Below the pieces are notes generated by a model, which saw only the letters and a list, made by a program, of their open reading frames with translations, was not told where the DNA came from and did not search any database. From contig NZ_LT907988.1 in the NCBI RefSeq assembly GCF_900089455.2, positions 558,001 through 622,000 of the forward strand: a DNA stretch of 64,000 nt, in the 5' to 3' direction. This document shows, one piece after another, positions 1 to 9,700 of the stretch (position 1 is the stretch's first letter; each line of letters starts with the position of its first letter). Made by a program: the position numbers and the translations under genes. The stretch comes from Orrella dioscoreae. GTDB lineage: Bacteria; Pseudomonadota; Gammaproteobacteria; Burkholderiales; Burkholderiaceae_B.

Positions 1-96
1 GTGCCGCGCATCCTGGGCTACTTCTCGATCGGGGCCTTCGCGGTCTACATCCTGGGCGCGCTGGTCATCCGCGAAACGCGCGGCAATTTCCGCTAG
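1..96 (+). CDS. C-terminal end of a membrane transporter, probably MFS (partial)
   Basis: The window opens inside an open frame; 31 residues precede the TAG. They form one hydrophobic helix followed by a basic tail containing ETRG. A terminal helix ending in (P)ETRG is common in major facilitator superfamily carriers, so a sugar/acid-type MFS permease is the best guess, but too little is present to name a substrate. The stop lies 9 bp before the GMC oxidoreductase start on the same strand, so the transporter is probably the uptake component of the operon that follows. Confidence 0.45.
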   Translation: MPRILGYFSIGAFAVYILGALVIRETRGNFR

Positions 97-105
97 GTCG
101 GCGGC

Positions 106-1800
106 ATGCAGGATTTCTACGATGTCGTGATCGTGGGCGGTGGCTCGGCCGGCTGCGTGCTGGCCAACCGCCTGAGCGCCGACCCGGCGCGCCGCGTGCT
201 GCTGGTCGAGGCCGGCCAGGACATGCCGCCGGGCAAGGAGCCCGCGGCCATCCTGGACAGCTATCCCATGGGGCTCTTCCACGGCGATACCTACATCTGG
301 CCCGGCCTGAAGGCGCGCATCACCACAGGGCCGGATGGCAAGCCGACCCAGCGCGCCTATGAGCAGGGCCGCATCCTGGGCGGTGGCTCCAGCATCAACG
401 TGCAGGCCGCCAACCGGGGCCTGCCGCGCGACTACGACGAGTGGGCCGAACTGGGCGCGACGGGCTGGGACTGGGCCAGCGTGCTGCCGTACTTCCGCAA
501 GCTCGAGCGCGACCTGGATTGCGGCGGTCCCCTGCATGGCAAGGACGGACCCTTGCCCATCCGCCGCATCCCCGCGCACGCGTTCCCGCCTTTCGGCAAG
601 GCGGTGCGGCAGGCCTTCTCGGCCAGCGGCCTGCCGCTGCGCGAAGACCAGAACGGCGACTTCGAGGACGGCCTCTTCCCGCCCGCGTTCTCCAACGAGA
701 ACGACCGGCGCGTGTCCACCGCTCAGGCTTACCTGGATGCGGCCACGCGCGCGCGGCCCAACCTGGCGATCTGGGCCGACACGACCGTGCAGGGCCTGAC
801 GCTGCAAGGCCGCGAGATCACCGGCCTGACGTTGCGGCGTGGCGGCGCGTCGCAAGCGGTGCGTGCCGGGCGCGTGGTGCTGACCGCGGGCGCCCTGCAA
901 TCGCCGGCCCTGTTGCTGCGGGCCGGCATCGGCCCGGGCGATGCGTTGGCCAAGCTGGGCATCCGGGTGGTCCTGGACCTGCCGGGGGTGGGCCGCAACC
1001 TGCGCGACCATCCCGCGCTGACGCTGGCGCAGTTCCTGCCGCGCGCCTTGCGCCTGCCGATGTCCTACCGCCGCGCCAGTTTCCTGGCCATGCGCTATTC
1101 CTCGGGACTGCCCGGGGGGTGCGCCTCGGACATGTACGTGACCGCGTCCGCGCGCGCCGGCTGGCATGCGCTGGGCGCGCGGCTGGCGCTTTATTTCATG
1201 TGGTGCAACCGGCCGCGTTCGCAAGGCGCCGTCAGGCTGGTCTCGCCAGACGCCGACACGCATCCCGACGTGGACCTCGGCCTGCTGTCGGACGACAGCG
1301 ACCTGGCGCGCATGATGCAGTGCGTGCGCCGCGTGGCCCAGCTGGCCGTGGCGCCCGCGCTCAACCCCAATCCGGACGATCTCTTCCCGGCTGCGTTCAC
1401 GCCGCGGATCAAGCGGCTGAGCGCCTATTCGCCCGGCAACGCGCGCCTGAACCGGATCCTGGGCGCCATGCTGGACGTGCCCGCGCCGCTACGCCGCATG
1501 ATCCTGCGCCACGGCATGACGGGCGGCGTGTCGCTGGCGGACATCCTGGCCGACGACACCCAGCTGGAAGCCTTCGTGCGCCGCAGCGTCTTCGGTGTCT
1601 GGCACGCCAGCGGCACCTGCCGGATGGGCGCGCTGGATGATCCGATGGCGGTGGTGGACGCCGGTGGCAAGGTCATCGGCATGCGCAATCTCCATGTCGC
1701 CGACGCCTCGGTCATGCCGCGGCTGCCGACGGCCAATACCAACATTCCGGTCATCATGATCGCGGAGAAAATCAGCGATGCGCTGCGTGCGGAACACTAA
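106..1800 (+). CDS. GMC family FAD-dependent alcohol oxidoreductase (choline dehydrogenase-like)
   Basis: This 564-residue protein has the usual length for bacterial GMC flavoenzymes, which oxidise a primary alcohol to an aldehyde with FAD. The N-terminal dinucleotide-binding motif GGGSAG is at residues 11-16, and the GMC signature GRILGGGSSIN starts near residue 88. The C-terminal active-site region carries WHASGT with the catalytic-type His near residue 500, and the second active-site position (PTANTN) is near 544. No signal peptide is seen, so it should be cytoplasmic. It sits between a transporter end and an FMN 2-hydroxy-acid oxidase on one strand with short gaps, which suggests an early oxidation step in a shared pathway. 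The substrate cannot be read from the sequence. Confidence 0.9.
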   Translation: MQDFYDVVIVGGGSAGCVLANRLSADPARRVLLVEAGQDMPPGKEPAAILDSYPMGLFHGDTYIWPGLKARITTGPDGKPTQRAYEQGRILGGGSSINVQAANRGLPRDYDEWAELGATGWDWASVLPYFRKLERDLDCGGPLHGKDGPLPIRRIPAHAFPPFGKAVRQAFSASGLPLREDQNGDFEDGLFPPAFSNENDRRVSTAQAYLDAATRARPNLAIWADTTVQGLTLQGREITGLTLRRGGASQAVRAGRVVLTAGALQSPALLLRAGIGPGDALAKLGIRVVLDLPGVGRNLRDHPALTLAQFLPRALRLPMSYRRASFLAMRYSSGLPGGCASDMYVTASARAGWHALGARLALYFMWCNRPRSQGAVRLVSPDADTHPDVDLGLLSDDSDLARMMQCVRRVAQLAVAPALNPNPDDLFPAAFTPRIKRLSAYSPGNARLNRILGAMLDVPAPLRRMILRHGMTGGVSLADILADDTQLEAFVRRSVFGVWHASGTCRMGALDDPMAVVDAGGKVIGMRNLHVADASVMPRLPTANTNIPVIMIAEKISDALRAEH

Positions 1801-1827
1801 GGCCCTGGCGCCACGCGGGAGCGTGCC

Positions 1828-3045
1828 ATGAGCGCCGCCAACCAGGCCCTGTCCATAGCGGACCTTGCCGTCATTGCCCGCCGCCGCCTGCCGCCCGGTG
1901 TCTATGGCTACGTCAGCGGCGGCAGCGAAGACCAGTCCTCGCTGCGGGCCAACCGCGACGCCTTCGATGGCTGGCGCTTCCAGACGCACCCCCTGGTCGA
2001 CGTGTCCCGGCGAGAACTGGGCGTCACCCTGTTCGGCACGCGCTATGCCGCCCCGCTGGGCATCAGCCCCATGGGCGTCACCGCCATCTGCGGTTTCGAT
2101 GGCGACGTGGCGATGGCGCGCGCCGCGCGCGAGGCGAACCTGCCCTTCGTGCTGAGCGCGGCCTCGACCACGCCGCTCGAACGCGTGGCCGAGGCGTATC
2201 CGGGCATGTGGTACCAGGCCTATGTGCCTGCGCGCACCGAGGTCATCGGTCCGCTGCTGGACCGCGTCGCGGGTGCGGGCATCGGCGTGCTGGTGGTGAC
2301 GGCCGACGTGCCCATTGCCTCGGCGCGCGAGAACGAACTGCGCAACGGCTTCAGCCTGCCGCTGCGGCTGAGCACGAAACTGGTGTGGGGCGGTCTCACG
2401 CATCCGCGCTGGATGGCCGAGACCTTCGCGCGCACCTTGCTGCGCCAGGGCGTGCCGCATTTCGAGAACTTCACCGCCCAGCGCGGCGGCCCGATCATTG
2501 CCGCCGCGCGCGGCGACCACCGCGCCGGCCGCGCCGCGCTCAGCTGGAAGGAAATCGCCTGGATCCGCGAGCGCTGGGCCGGCAAGCTGGTGGTCAAGGG
2601 CGTGCTGCGCGCCGCCGACGCGCAACTGGCGCAGTCCATCGGCGTGGATGGCATCTTCATTTCCAACCATGGCGGCCGCCAGCTGGATGGCGCGGTGGCC
2701 TCGCTCGATGCCTTGCCCGCCATCGCCGCCGCGGCGCCCGGCCTCACGCTGCTGCTGGACGGCGGCGTGCGGCGCGGCACCGATATCATCAAGGCCGTCT
2801 CGCTGGGCGCGCACGCGGCCTTCGTGGGCCGCCCCGCCATGTATGGCCTGGCGGCAGGCGGGCAGGCGGGCGTGGCCCATGCGCTGGCCTTGCTGCGGCG
2901 CGAACTGGACGTGGACCTGGCGCTGCTGGGCTGCCCCGACGTGGCGCGCCTGGGCCCTGCCTATCTGTGCCGCGCGCATCGACCCGTGCCCATGCAGGCG
3001 CAGGGCACCGACATCCTCACGCAAGCAACCCGGGAAGCCTCATGA
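1828..3045 (+). CDS. FMN-dependent alpha-hydroxy-acid oxidase/dehydrogenase (LldD/mandelate dehydrogenase family)
   Basis: The 405 residues form a complete FMN-dependent alpha-hydroxy acid oxidase barrel, a family that turns L-2-hydroxy acids into 2-keto acids. The diagnostic SNHGGRQLDG motif is present with the catalytic-base His near residue 281, followed by the FMN phosphate-binding segment (LDGGVRRGTD). The ATG is preceded by GGGAG at a good distance. The gene overlaps the next one by ATGA, so the two are probably translationally coupled. The downstream TPP enzyme would accept the 2-keto acid product, as in the mandelate pathway (dehydrogenase then benzoylformate decarboxylase). Lactate, glycolate, mandelate or another hydroxy acid are all possible. 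Confidence 0.88.
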   Translation: MSAANQALSIADLAVIARRRLPPGVYGYVSGGSEDQSSLRANRDAFDGWRFQTHPLVDVSRRELGVTLFGTRYAAPLGISPMGVTAICGFDGDVAMARAAREANLPFVLSAASTTPLERVAEAYPGMWYQAYVPARTEVIGPLLDRVAGAGIGVLVVTADVPIASARENELRNGFSLPLRLSTKLVWGGLTHPRWMAETFARTLLRQGVPHFENFTAQRGGPIIAAARGDHRAGRAALSWKEIAWIRERWAGKLVVKGVLRAADAQLAQSIGVDGIFISNHGGRQLDGAVASLDALPAIAAAAPGLTLLLDGGVRRGTDIIKAVSLGAHAAFVGRPAMYGLAAGGQAGVAHALALLRRELDVDLALLGCPDVARLGPAYLCRAHRPVPMQAQGTDILTQATREAS

Positions 3046-4745
3046 GCGACACCCTTACTCGCGATTCCACCCAAGCCGGCCCTCGCAACGGTGGCCGCAT
3101 CCTCATCGACGCGCTGCGCGCCCATGGCGCCGACCGCGCCTTCTGCGTGCCGGGCGAGAGCTTCCTGGCCGCCATCGACGCCTTCCACGACGTGCGCGAT
3201 GACCTGGAACTGATCGTCTGCCGCCAGGAAGGCGGGGCGGCGCACATGGCCGAGGCGCATGGCAAGCTGACCGGCAGGCCCGGCATCTGCTTCGTGACGC
3301 GCGGGCCGGGCGCCACCAACGCCAGCATCGGCATCCACACGGCGCGCCAGGATTCCACGCCGCTCATCGTCTTCGTGGGCCAGGTGGCGCGCGAGGCGCT
3401 GGGCCGCGAGGCCTGGCAGGAAATCGACTACCGCCACATGTTCGGCCACATCGCCAAGTGGGTCGACCAGATCGACACCGCCGCGCGGATTCCCGAGTAC
3501 ATCAACCGTGCCTTCCACATCGCCACGTCGGGCCGGCCAGGCCCGGTGGTGCTGGCCTTGCCCGAGGACATGCTGGAGGAGATGGCCGAGGTGGCGGACT
3601 GCCCGCCTTACCGCCGTGCCCAGGCCAGCCCCGGCCAGGCCGAGATGGCCGAGCTGGCCGAGCGCCTGGCCCTTGCGGAACGCCCGCTGGTGATCCTGGG
3701 CGGCGGCGGCTGGTCGCGCGCGGCCAGCGAGCAGGTGGGCGCGTTCGCCGCGCGCTTCGGCCTGCCGGTGGCCTGCGCCTTCCGCCGCCAGGACCTGCTG
3801 GACAACCATCACGACCATTACGTCGGCGAGGCCGGCCTGGGCATGGATCCGCGCATCGCGCGCCGCATCCAGGACGCCGACCTGATCCTGGCCATCGGCC
3901 CGCGCCTGGGCGAGACCACCACCCATGGCTATACGCTGCTGGACGTGCCGCGCCCGAGGCAGGCGCTGATCCACGTGCACGCCGACCCGGAGGAACTGGG
4001 CCGGGTGTATCACGCCGACCTGGGCATCAATGCGGGCATGGACGCCTTTGCGGCCGCCGCCGCTGCCCTGCCTGCGCCCCGGGAGGTGCCCGCCGCGCGC
4101 CGCGACTGGACGCGCCAGGCCCGCGCCGACTACCTGGACAACCTCCAGCCCGCGCCCATGCCCGGACCGGTGGACCTGGGCCAGATCATGGTCTTCCTGC
4201 GTGAGCGCCTGCCCGCGGACACCTTCATCAGCAACGGCGCGGGCAACTACACGCTGTGGGTGCAGCGCTTCTACCAGTATCGCGGCGTGCGCACGCAACT
4301 GGCCCCCACCAGCGGCACCATGGGCTACGGCCTGCCCGCCGCCATCGCCGCCAAGCTGGCCCACCCCGAGCGCCAGGCCGTGTGCTTCGCCGGCGACGGC
4401 TGCTTCCTGATGAACGGCCAGGAGCTGGCCACCGCCGTGCAGTACGGCCTGGACGTGCTGGTCATCGTGGTGAACAACGGCATGTACGGCAGCATCCGCA
4501 TGCACCAGGAACGCCACTATCCGGGCCGCGTCTGCGGCACCGACCTGTCCAACCCGGATTTCGCCGACCTGGCCCGCGCCTATGGCGCGCATGGCGAAGT
4601 GGTCGAACGCACCGAGGATTTCGCCGCGGCATTCGCGCGTGCGCAGGCCTCGGGCAAGGCGGCGGTGATCGAGCTGCGCGTCAGCCAGGATGCCCTGTCG
4701 CCGCGCCTGACGATTTCCGCCTTGCGGGAGAAGGCCGGCCTGTAG
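3042..4745 (+). CDS. Thiamine-pyrophosphate-dependent enzyme, acetolactate synthase / 2-ketoacid decarboxylase family
   Basis: The predicted protein has 567 residues. I start it at the ATG that overlaps the previous stop, preceded by GGAAG; the frame stays open upstream but has no protein-like sequence. It has the three-domain TPP fold: an N-terminal PYR domain with the cofactor-activating Glu near residue 63 (RQEGGA), a central domain, and a C-terminal PP domain with GDG at about 451-453 and the following NN of the metal/TPP motif. The family includes acetolactate synthases, benzoylformate decarboxylase and glyoxylate carboligase. Coupling to an alpha-hydroxy-acid oxidase favours a 2-keto-acid decarboxylase or carboligase role over branched-chain amino acid synthesis. 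No regulatory small subunit is adjacent. Confidence 0.88.
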   Translation: MSDTLTRDSTQAGPRNGGRILIDALRAHGADRAFCVPGESFLAAIDAFHDVRDDLELIVCRQEGGAAHMAEAHGKLTGRPGICFVTRGPGATNASIGIHTARQDSTPLIVFVGQVAREALGREAWQEIDYRHMFGHIAKWVDQIDTAARIPEYINRAFHIATSGRPGPVVLALPEDMLEEMAEVADCPPYRRAQASPGQAEMAELAERLALAERPLVILGGGGWSRAASEQVGAFAARFGLPVACAFRRQDLLDNHHDHYVGEAGLGMDPRIARRIQDADLILAIGPRLGETTTHGYTLLDVPRPRQALIHVHADPEELGRVYHADLGINAGMDAFAAAAAALPAPREVPAARRDWTRQARADYLDNLQPAPMPGPVDLGQIMVFLRERLPADTFISNGAGNYTLWVQRFYQYRGVRTQLAPTSGTMGYGLPAAIAAKLAHPERQAVCFAGDGCFLMNGQELATAVQYGLDVLVIVVNNGMYGSIRMHQERHYPGRVCGTDLSNPDFADLARAYGAHGEVVERTEDFAAAFARAQASGKAAVIELRVSQDALSPRLTISALREKAGL

Positions 4746-4824
4746 CGGGCGCGAGCAGGCGGCAACCTTGCCTTACAGGCCGTGACAGGCGACAGAAAGC
4801 CCCCGGGGATACACTGGCGCCCTC

Positions 4825-5460
4825 ATGGAAGCCTTCCTCCTTTCCTCCGTCGATTGGCTGCTTGCCACGCTGGCCCTGCCCAGCGTGGGGCTCTCGGCCA
4901 TCTTCCTCGTCAGCTTCATTTCCGCCACGCTGCTGCCGCTGGGTTCCGAGCCGGCGGTCTTCGGCTACATCCAGCTCTCGCCGCACATGTTCTGGCCCGC
5001 CGTGCTGATCGCCACCCTGGGCAACACCCTGGGCGGCGCCACCAGCTACTGGATGGGCCTGGGCGCGCACAAGGCCTACGAGGCCTGGAAGGAAAAGCAC
5101 GACGCCCACGAGGCCGAGAAGGCCAGGGTGGCGGCCAGGGAAGAGGGCGTCGCCACCGGCGTGGCCGACCCGACGGTTGAACAGGCCAATGCCGCGGCGC
5201 TGGCCGCCGCGCAACCGCCAGCCGCCCCCAAAGGCGCGCCCGGCGGCCGCTGGAACGAGCGTGCCCGCGCCTGGATGACCCGCATGGGCCCGCCTGCGCT
5301 GCTGCTGTCCTGGCTGCCCGTGGTGGGCGACCCGCTGTGCGCCGCGGCCGGCTGGCTGCGCCTGTCGTTCTGGCCCTGCGTCCTCTACATGGCCATCGGC
5401 AAGTTCGGCCGCTACCTCACCATGACGGCCTTCCTGCTCTGGGCCGTCAAGGAAATCTAG
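4825..5460 (+). CDS. YqaA-like inner-membrane protein of the DedA/VTT superfamily
   Basis: The protein has 211 residues with membrane segments around 12-35, 50-75, 150-175 and 180-205. The N-terminal half (SATLLPLGSEP, then a helix with GNTLGG) and the C-terminal half (PVVGDPLCAAAGWLR) match the YqaA branch of the SNARE-associated/DedA superfamily, small inner-membrane proteins of poorly known function linked to lipid transport or envelope homeostasis. Between the two halves lies a charged, Ala-rich insert of roughly 60 residues, longer than the loop I expect in the family. It follows the TPP-enzyme gene by 79 bp and is probably a separate transcription unit. Confidence 0.75.
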   Translation: MEAFLLSSVDWLLATLALPSVGLSAIFLVSFISATLLPLGSEPAVFGYIQLSPHMFWPAVLIATLGNTLGGATSYWMGLGAHKAYEAWKEKHDAHEAEKARVAAREEGVATGVADPTVEQANAAALAAAQPPAAPKGAPGGRWNERARAWMTRMGPPALLLSWLPVVGDPLCAAAGWLRLSFWPCVLYMAIGKFGRYLTMTAFLLWAVKEI

Positions 5461-5557
5461 CAGCGTCCTGTCACAAACCCGCGCCGCCGCGCGCTTGCCG
5501 CTGTCATCCCCGCTGTATATCGTTGTCGGACTCCAGGCTACCGACAAGACTCCAACA

Positions 5558-6319
5558 ATGGCCCTGCGTGCCCAGCACATCCCCGGCGTCGAGCGTCCGC
5601 CCCTGTGGCGCCGCCGCTGGTTCCTCGAGACCGTCACCAGCGTGCCGCCCGTGGTGGCGGCGGGTTTCACCGCCGTCAACCTGTGGGGCAACCCCTTGCG
5701 CATGCCGCTGGGCTACCTGGCGGCCGGCATGGTGGCGTGGCTGGCCTGCGCCGGGCTGCTGCGCGTGGCGCTGGCGCGGCGCCAGGACGCCAGGGAAGGC
5801 CCGGATGTGACGCACGAAGGGCTGTACGCCGCCACCGCCGCGCTGCATGCCGCGGTGCTTCACCAGGTGGGGCAGGCCCGCGGCGAGCTCCCCGACCTGC
5901 GTGCCACCTTCCACCGGATCGTGCCGCCGCTGGACCGGCCCACCCAGATCGAACAGATCATTCCCTATGTTGGCGCCACGGGCGGCCTGGGCCGGCGCTT
6001 CTCGTTGAACACGGGCATCACCGGCCAGGCAGTGCGCAAGCGCGAGCCCTACGTCATGTCCAGCGAGGCCGAGTCCGAGTCCGACCACCGGGCGGAACTG
6101 GTGTCGGATTGGGGCTACACCGAGGCCCAGGTGGCCCAGATCACGCCCGGCCGCTATTCCGCGGCCGCCGTGCCCGTGCTGGACAAAAGTGGACAGCACG
6201 TGCTGGGCGTGATTTACTTGGATTCAAGCGCCAAGGGCATTTTCGACCCGGCGGAGGCCACGGACCTCCTCCTTTCAGTCAGCGATGCCATCGGCGAATT
6301 CGTCACCCGCAGATACTAG
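5558..6319 (+). CDS. Membrane-anchored GAF-domain protein
   Basis: From the ATG at 5558 the protein has 253 residues; an in-frame start at 5495 is possible but adds a segment without family features. Two hydrophobic helices lie near residues 25-45 and 50-70, followed by a soluble domain of about 170 residues. That domain has GAF-like features: an alternating strand/helix pattern, the segment GITGQAVRKREPYVMS, and a terminal AVPVLDKSGQ...LGVIYLDS. GAF domains bind small ligands or act as dimerised sensors; no kinase or cyclase output domain is attached. No clear ribosome-binding site precedes either start. Its ligand is unknown. Confidence 0.65.
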   Translation: MALRAQHIPGVERPPLWRRRWFLETVTSVPPVVAAGFTAVNLWGNPLRMPLGYLAAGMVAWLACAGLLRVALARRQDAREGPDVTHEGLYAATAALHAAVLHQVGQARGELPDLRATFHRIVPPLDRPTQIEQIIPYVGATGGLGRRFSLNTGITGQAVRKREPYVMSSEAESESDHRAELVSDWGYTEAQVAQITPGRYSAAAVPVLDKSGQHVLGVIYLDSSAKGIFDPAEATDLLLSVSDAIGEFVTRRY

Positions 6320-6346
6320 GGTGACGGACAGACCTTGGGAATTGAT

Positions 6347-6556
6347 ATGGAAAAGCCAATCAAGCATGCCCCGGTCACGCCCCTCATCGAGCGCGTGGAG
6401 GTCGTCTCGCGCCCTGACGCCAAGATCATCGTCAAACGGCTGCGCCTGACCGAGGCCGGCCGCCAAGCCCTCACCACAGGCAGCGCCGGCATCGAAGCCG
6501 GCGCATCGCTGCAAGGTTGGCGATCCGGAAAGCTCCGTTCCCTGCAGGCGGCCTAG
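6347..6556 (+). CDS. Small conserved-looking hypothetical protein (69 aa)
   Basis: This short ORF begins at an ATG with GGGA just upstream; a TTG four codons earlier is an alternative start. It encodes 69 residues: a basic, strand-rich first half (VEVVSRPDAKIIVKRLRLTEAGRQAL) and a Gly/Ala-rich tail. It starts 27 bp after the GAF gene and ends before a strong terminator, so it fits as the last gene of that unit. I do not recognise the family. Codon use resembles its neighbours, and no other long frame competes in this stretch. Confidence 0.5.
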   Translation: MEKPIKHAPVTPLIERVEVVSRPDAKIIVKRLRLTEAGRQALTTGSAGIEAGASLQGWRSGKLRSLQAA

Positions 6557-6600
6557 CCTTTCCTGCGGCGCTTTCCGCGCCGCGCGCGACCAAGACGACA

Positions 6601-6629
6601 GCCGCCCCTTCCGCCGGGCGGCTTTTTGT
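6601..6629 (+). terminator. Rho-independent terminator
   Basis: Stem GCCGCCC (6601-6607) pairs with GGGCGGC (6616-6622), followed by five T. It closes the GAF/small-ORF unit before the dehydrogenase gene. Confidence 0.8.
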
Positions 6630-6702
6630 TTGTCGGGGTTTCCCCGGGCCGCCTCTCCGTCGATGCCGTAAAATGGCTCTTTAAGGGCTTATTACCTCAG
6701 CC

Positions 6703-9700
6703 ATGAACGCCCCCCTCGCCACCCATCTCCTGACCGCCGCCCTCACGCCCACCGAGCAATCGCGTCTGCGTGAAATTCCCTACAACTACACCTCGTTCTC
6801 GGACCGCGAGATCGTCAACCGCCTGCTGGGCGAAGACGCCTGGCAGTTGCTGGATGACCTGCGCGGCGAGCGCCGCACGGGCCGCTCCGCGCGCATGCTC
6901 TACGAGGTGCTGGGCGACATCTGGGTGGTGCGCCGCAATCCCTACCTGCAGGACGACCTGCTGGACAATCCCAAGCGCCGCAAGCTGCTGATCGAGGCGC
7001 TGGAGCACCGCCTGCGCGAGATCGACCGCCGCCGCGCCACCGACGACCTGGATCGCGACGACAAGGTCGCCGCCCTGCTGGTGCGTGCCCGCGCGGCCAT
7101 CGCGGCCTTCGAGGAAGGCTTCGAGGAAACGCAGCGCCTGCGCAAGCAGGTGGTCAAGGTGCTGGGCCGCAGCACGGCGCGCGACAACATCAAGTTCGAC
7201 GGCCTGTCGCGCGTCTCGCACGTGACCGACGCCACCGACTGGCGCGTGGAATATCCCTTCGTGGTGCTCACGCCCGACCACGAGAACGAAATGGCGGCGT
7301 TGGTGCGCGGCTGCGTCGAGCTCGGCATGACCATCGTGCCGCGCGGCGGCGGCACCGGCTATACCGGCGGCGCCATCCCGCTGTCGTGGAAGTCGGTCGT
7401 CATCAACACCGAGAAGCTCGACAAGCTGGGCGAGGTCGAGTCCTGTACGCTGCCCGGCCTCGACAGCCCCGTCGCCACGGTGCTGTCGGGCGCGGGCGTG
7501 GTCACCAAGCGTGTCGCCGAAGCCGCCGAGCGCGCCGGCCACGTCTTCGCGGTGGACCCGACCTCGGCGGAAGCGTCCTGCGTGGGCGGCAACGTCGCCA
7601 TGAACGCCGGCGGCAAGAAGGCCGTGCTGTGGGGCACCGCGCTGGACAACCTGGCCTCCTGGCGCATGGTCGACCCGGATGGCAACTGGCTGGACACGGT
7701 GCGCCTGGACCACAACATGGGCAAGATCCATGACGTGGACGTGGCGCGCTTCGAGCTGACCTGGTCCGACGGCGCCTACAAGCCCGGCGAGCGCGTGCTG
7801 CGCACCCGCATCCTGGAAATCGAAGGCCGCCGCTTCCGCAAGGAAGGCCTGGGCAAGGACGTCACCGACAAGTTCCTGGCCGGCCTGCCCGGCGTGCAGA
7901 AGGAAGGCTGCGACGGCCTCATCACCTCGGCGCGCTGGGTGCTGCACCGCATGCCGCGCCACACGCGCACGGTCTGCATGGAGTTCTTCGGGCAGGCGCG
8001 CCACGCCATCCCGTCCATCGTCGAGATCAAGGACTTCCTGGACGCCGAGGGCCGCAAGGGCGGCGCCATCCTGGCGGGCCTGGAGCACCTGGACGAACGC
8101 TACCTGCGCGCGGTGGGCTATGCCACCAAGAGCAAGCGCGGCGAGCTGCCCAAGATGGTCCTGATCGGCGACATCGTCGGCGATGACGACAACGCGGTGG
8201 CCGCGGCCGCCAGCGAAGTCGTGCGCCTGGCCAACACGCGCCACGGCGAAGGCTTCGTCGCGGTCAGCCCCGAAGCCCGCAAGAAGTTCTGGCTCGACCG
8301 TTCGCGCACCGCCGCCATCGCGCGCCACACCAACGCCTTCAAGATCAACGAGGACGTGGTGATTCCCCTGAAGCGCATGGGGGAATACACCGACGCCATC
8401 GAGCGCATCAACATCGAGCTGTCCACGCGCAACAAGCTGCGCCTGCTGGACGCGCTGGATACCTACCTGCAGGGTCCGCTGGCCGTTGCCAAGCCGCACC
8501 ACGACGACGAACACGCCGAGTCGCGCGCCGAGCTGCTGGCCGAGCAGACGCAGCGCGCCCAGGCCCTGATCGCCGAGGCCCGCCAACGCTGGCAGTGGCT
8601 GCTCGACAATCTGGACCTGCCGCTGGCCGACGCGCTGCCGGCGCTGCCTGACGTGGGCCTGGCCGCCATCATCCCCGAGCTGGGCGCGCGCCATGCCGCG
8701 CAGCCTGGCGCACGGGTTTTCGACGTGGTGCAGGACCGCACGGTGCGCGTCTCGTGGAAGACCGAGGTGCGCGCGGGCCTGGAGCACATCTTCGGCGGCG
8801 CCGATTGCGCCCCGGTGCTGGCGGAAGCCCAGGCCATCCATGATCGCGTGCTCAAGAGCCGCGTCTTCGTCGCGCTGCACATGCACGCCGGCGACGGCAA
8901 CGTGCACACCAACATCCCGGTCAACTCCGACGACTACGGCATGCTGCAGGAGGCCAACCAGACGGTCGTGCGCATCATGCAGATCGCGCGCGAGCTCGAC
9001 GGCGTGATCTCGGGCGAGCACGGCATCGGCCTTACCAAGTATGAATTCCTGACCGAAGCCGAACTCGCGCCCTTCCAGCAGTACAAGCGCGAAGTCGACC
9101 CGCAAGGCCGCTTCAACGCGGGCAAGCTGTTGCCTGGCGCCGACCTGCGCCATGCCTGGACGCCCAGCTTCAACCTGCTGGGCCACGAATCGCTGATCAT
9201 GCAGCAGAGCGACATCGGCTCGATCTCGCATGCCATCAAGGACTGCCTGCGCTGCGGCAAGTGCAAGCCCGTCTGCGCGACGCACGTGCCGCGCGCCAAC
9301 CTGCTGTATTCGCCGCGCAACAAGATCCTGGCGACTTCGCTGCTGATCGAAGCCTTCCTGTACGAAGAGCAGACGCGCCGCGGCATCAGCCTGAAGCACT
9401 GGGAAGAGTTCGAGGACGTGGCCGACCACTGCACGGTCTGCCACAAGTGCTACAACCCCTGTCCGGTCGACATCGACTTCGGCGACGTGTCGATGCAGAT
9501 GCGCGCGCTGTTGCGGCGCATGGGTCGCAAGTCCTTCAACGCGGGCACCACCGCGGCGATGTTCTTCCTGAACGCCAAGGACCCGGCCACCATCAACGCC
9601 ACCCGCAAGGCGATGGTGGGCGTGGGCTACAAGGTCCAGCGCCTGGCGCACGACGTCATGGCCTCGGTGGCGCGCAAGCAGGTCGACGCGCCCCCCGCCA

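Noticed and set aside
2208-3041. Upstream extension of the TPP-enzyme frame by 278 codons
   Set aside because: The extension lies within the FMN-oxidase gene and is Arg/Ala-rich without family sequence; the ATG at 3042 has a ribosome-binding site and starts at the normal family N-terminus.
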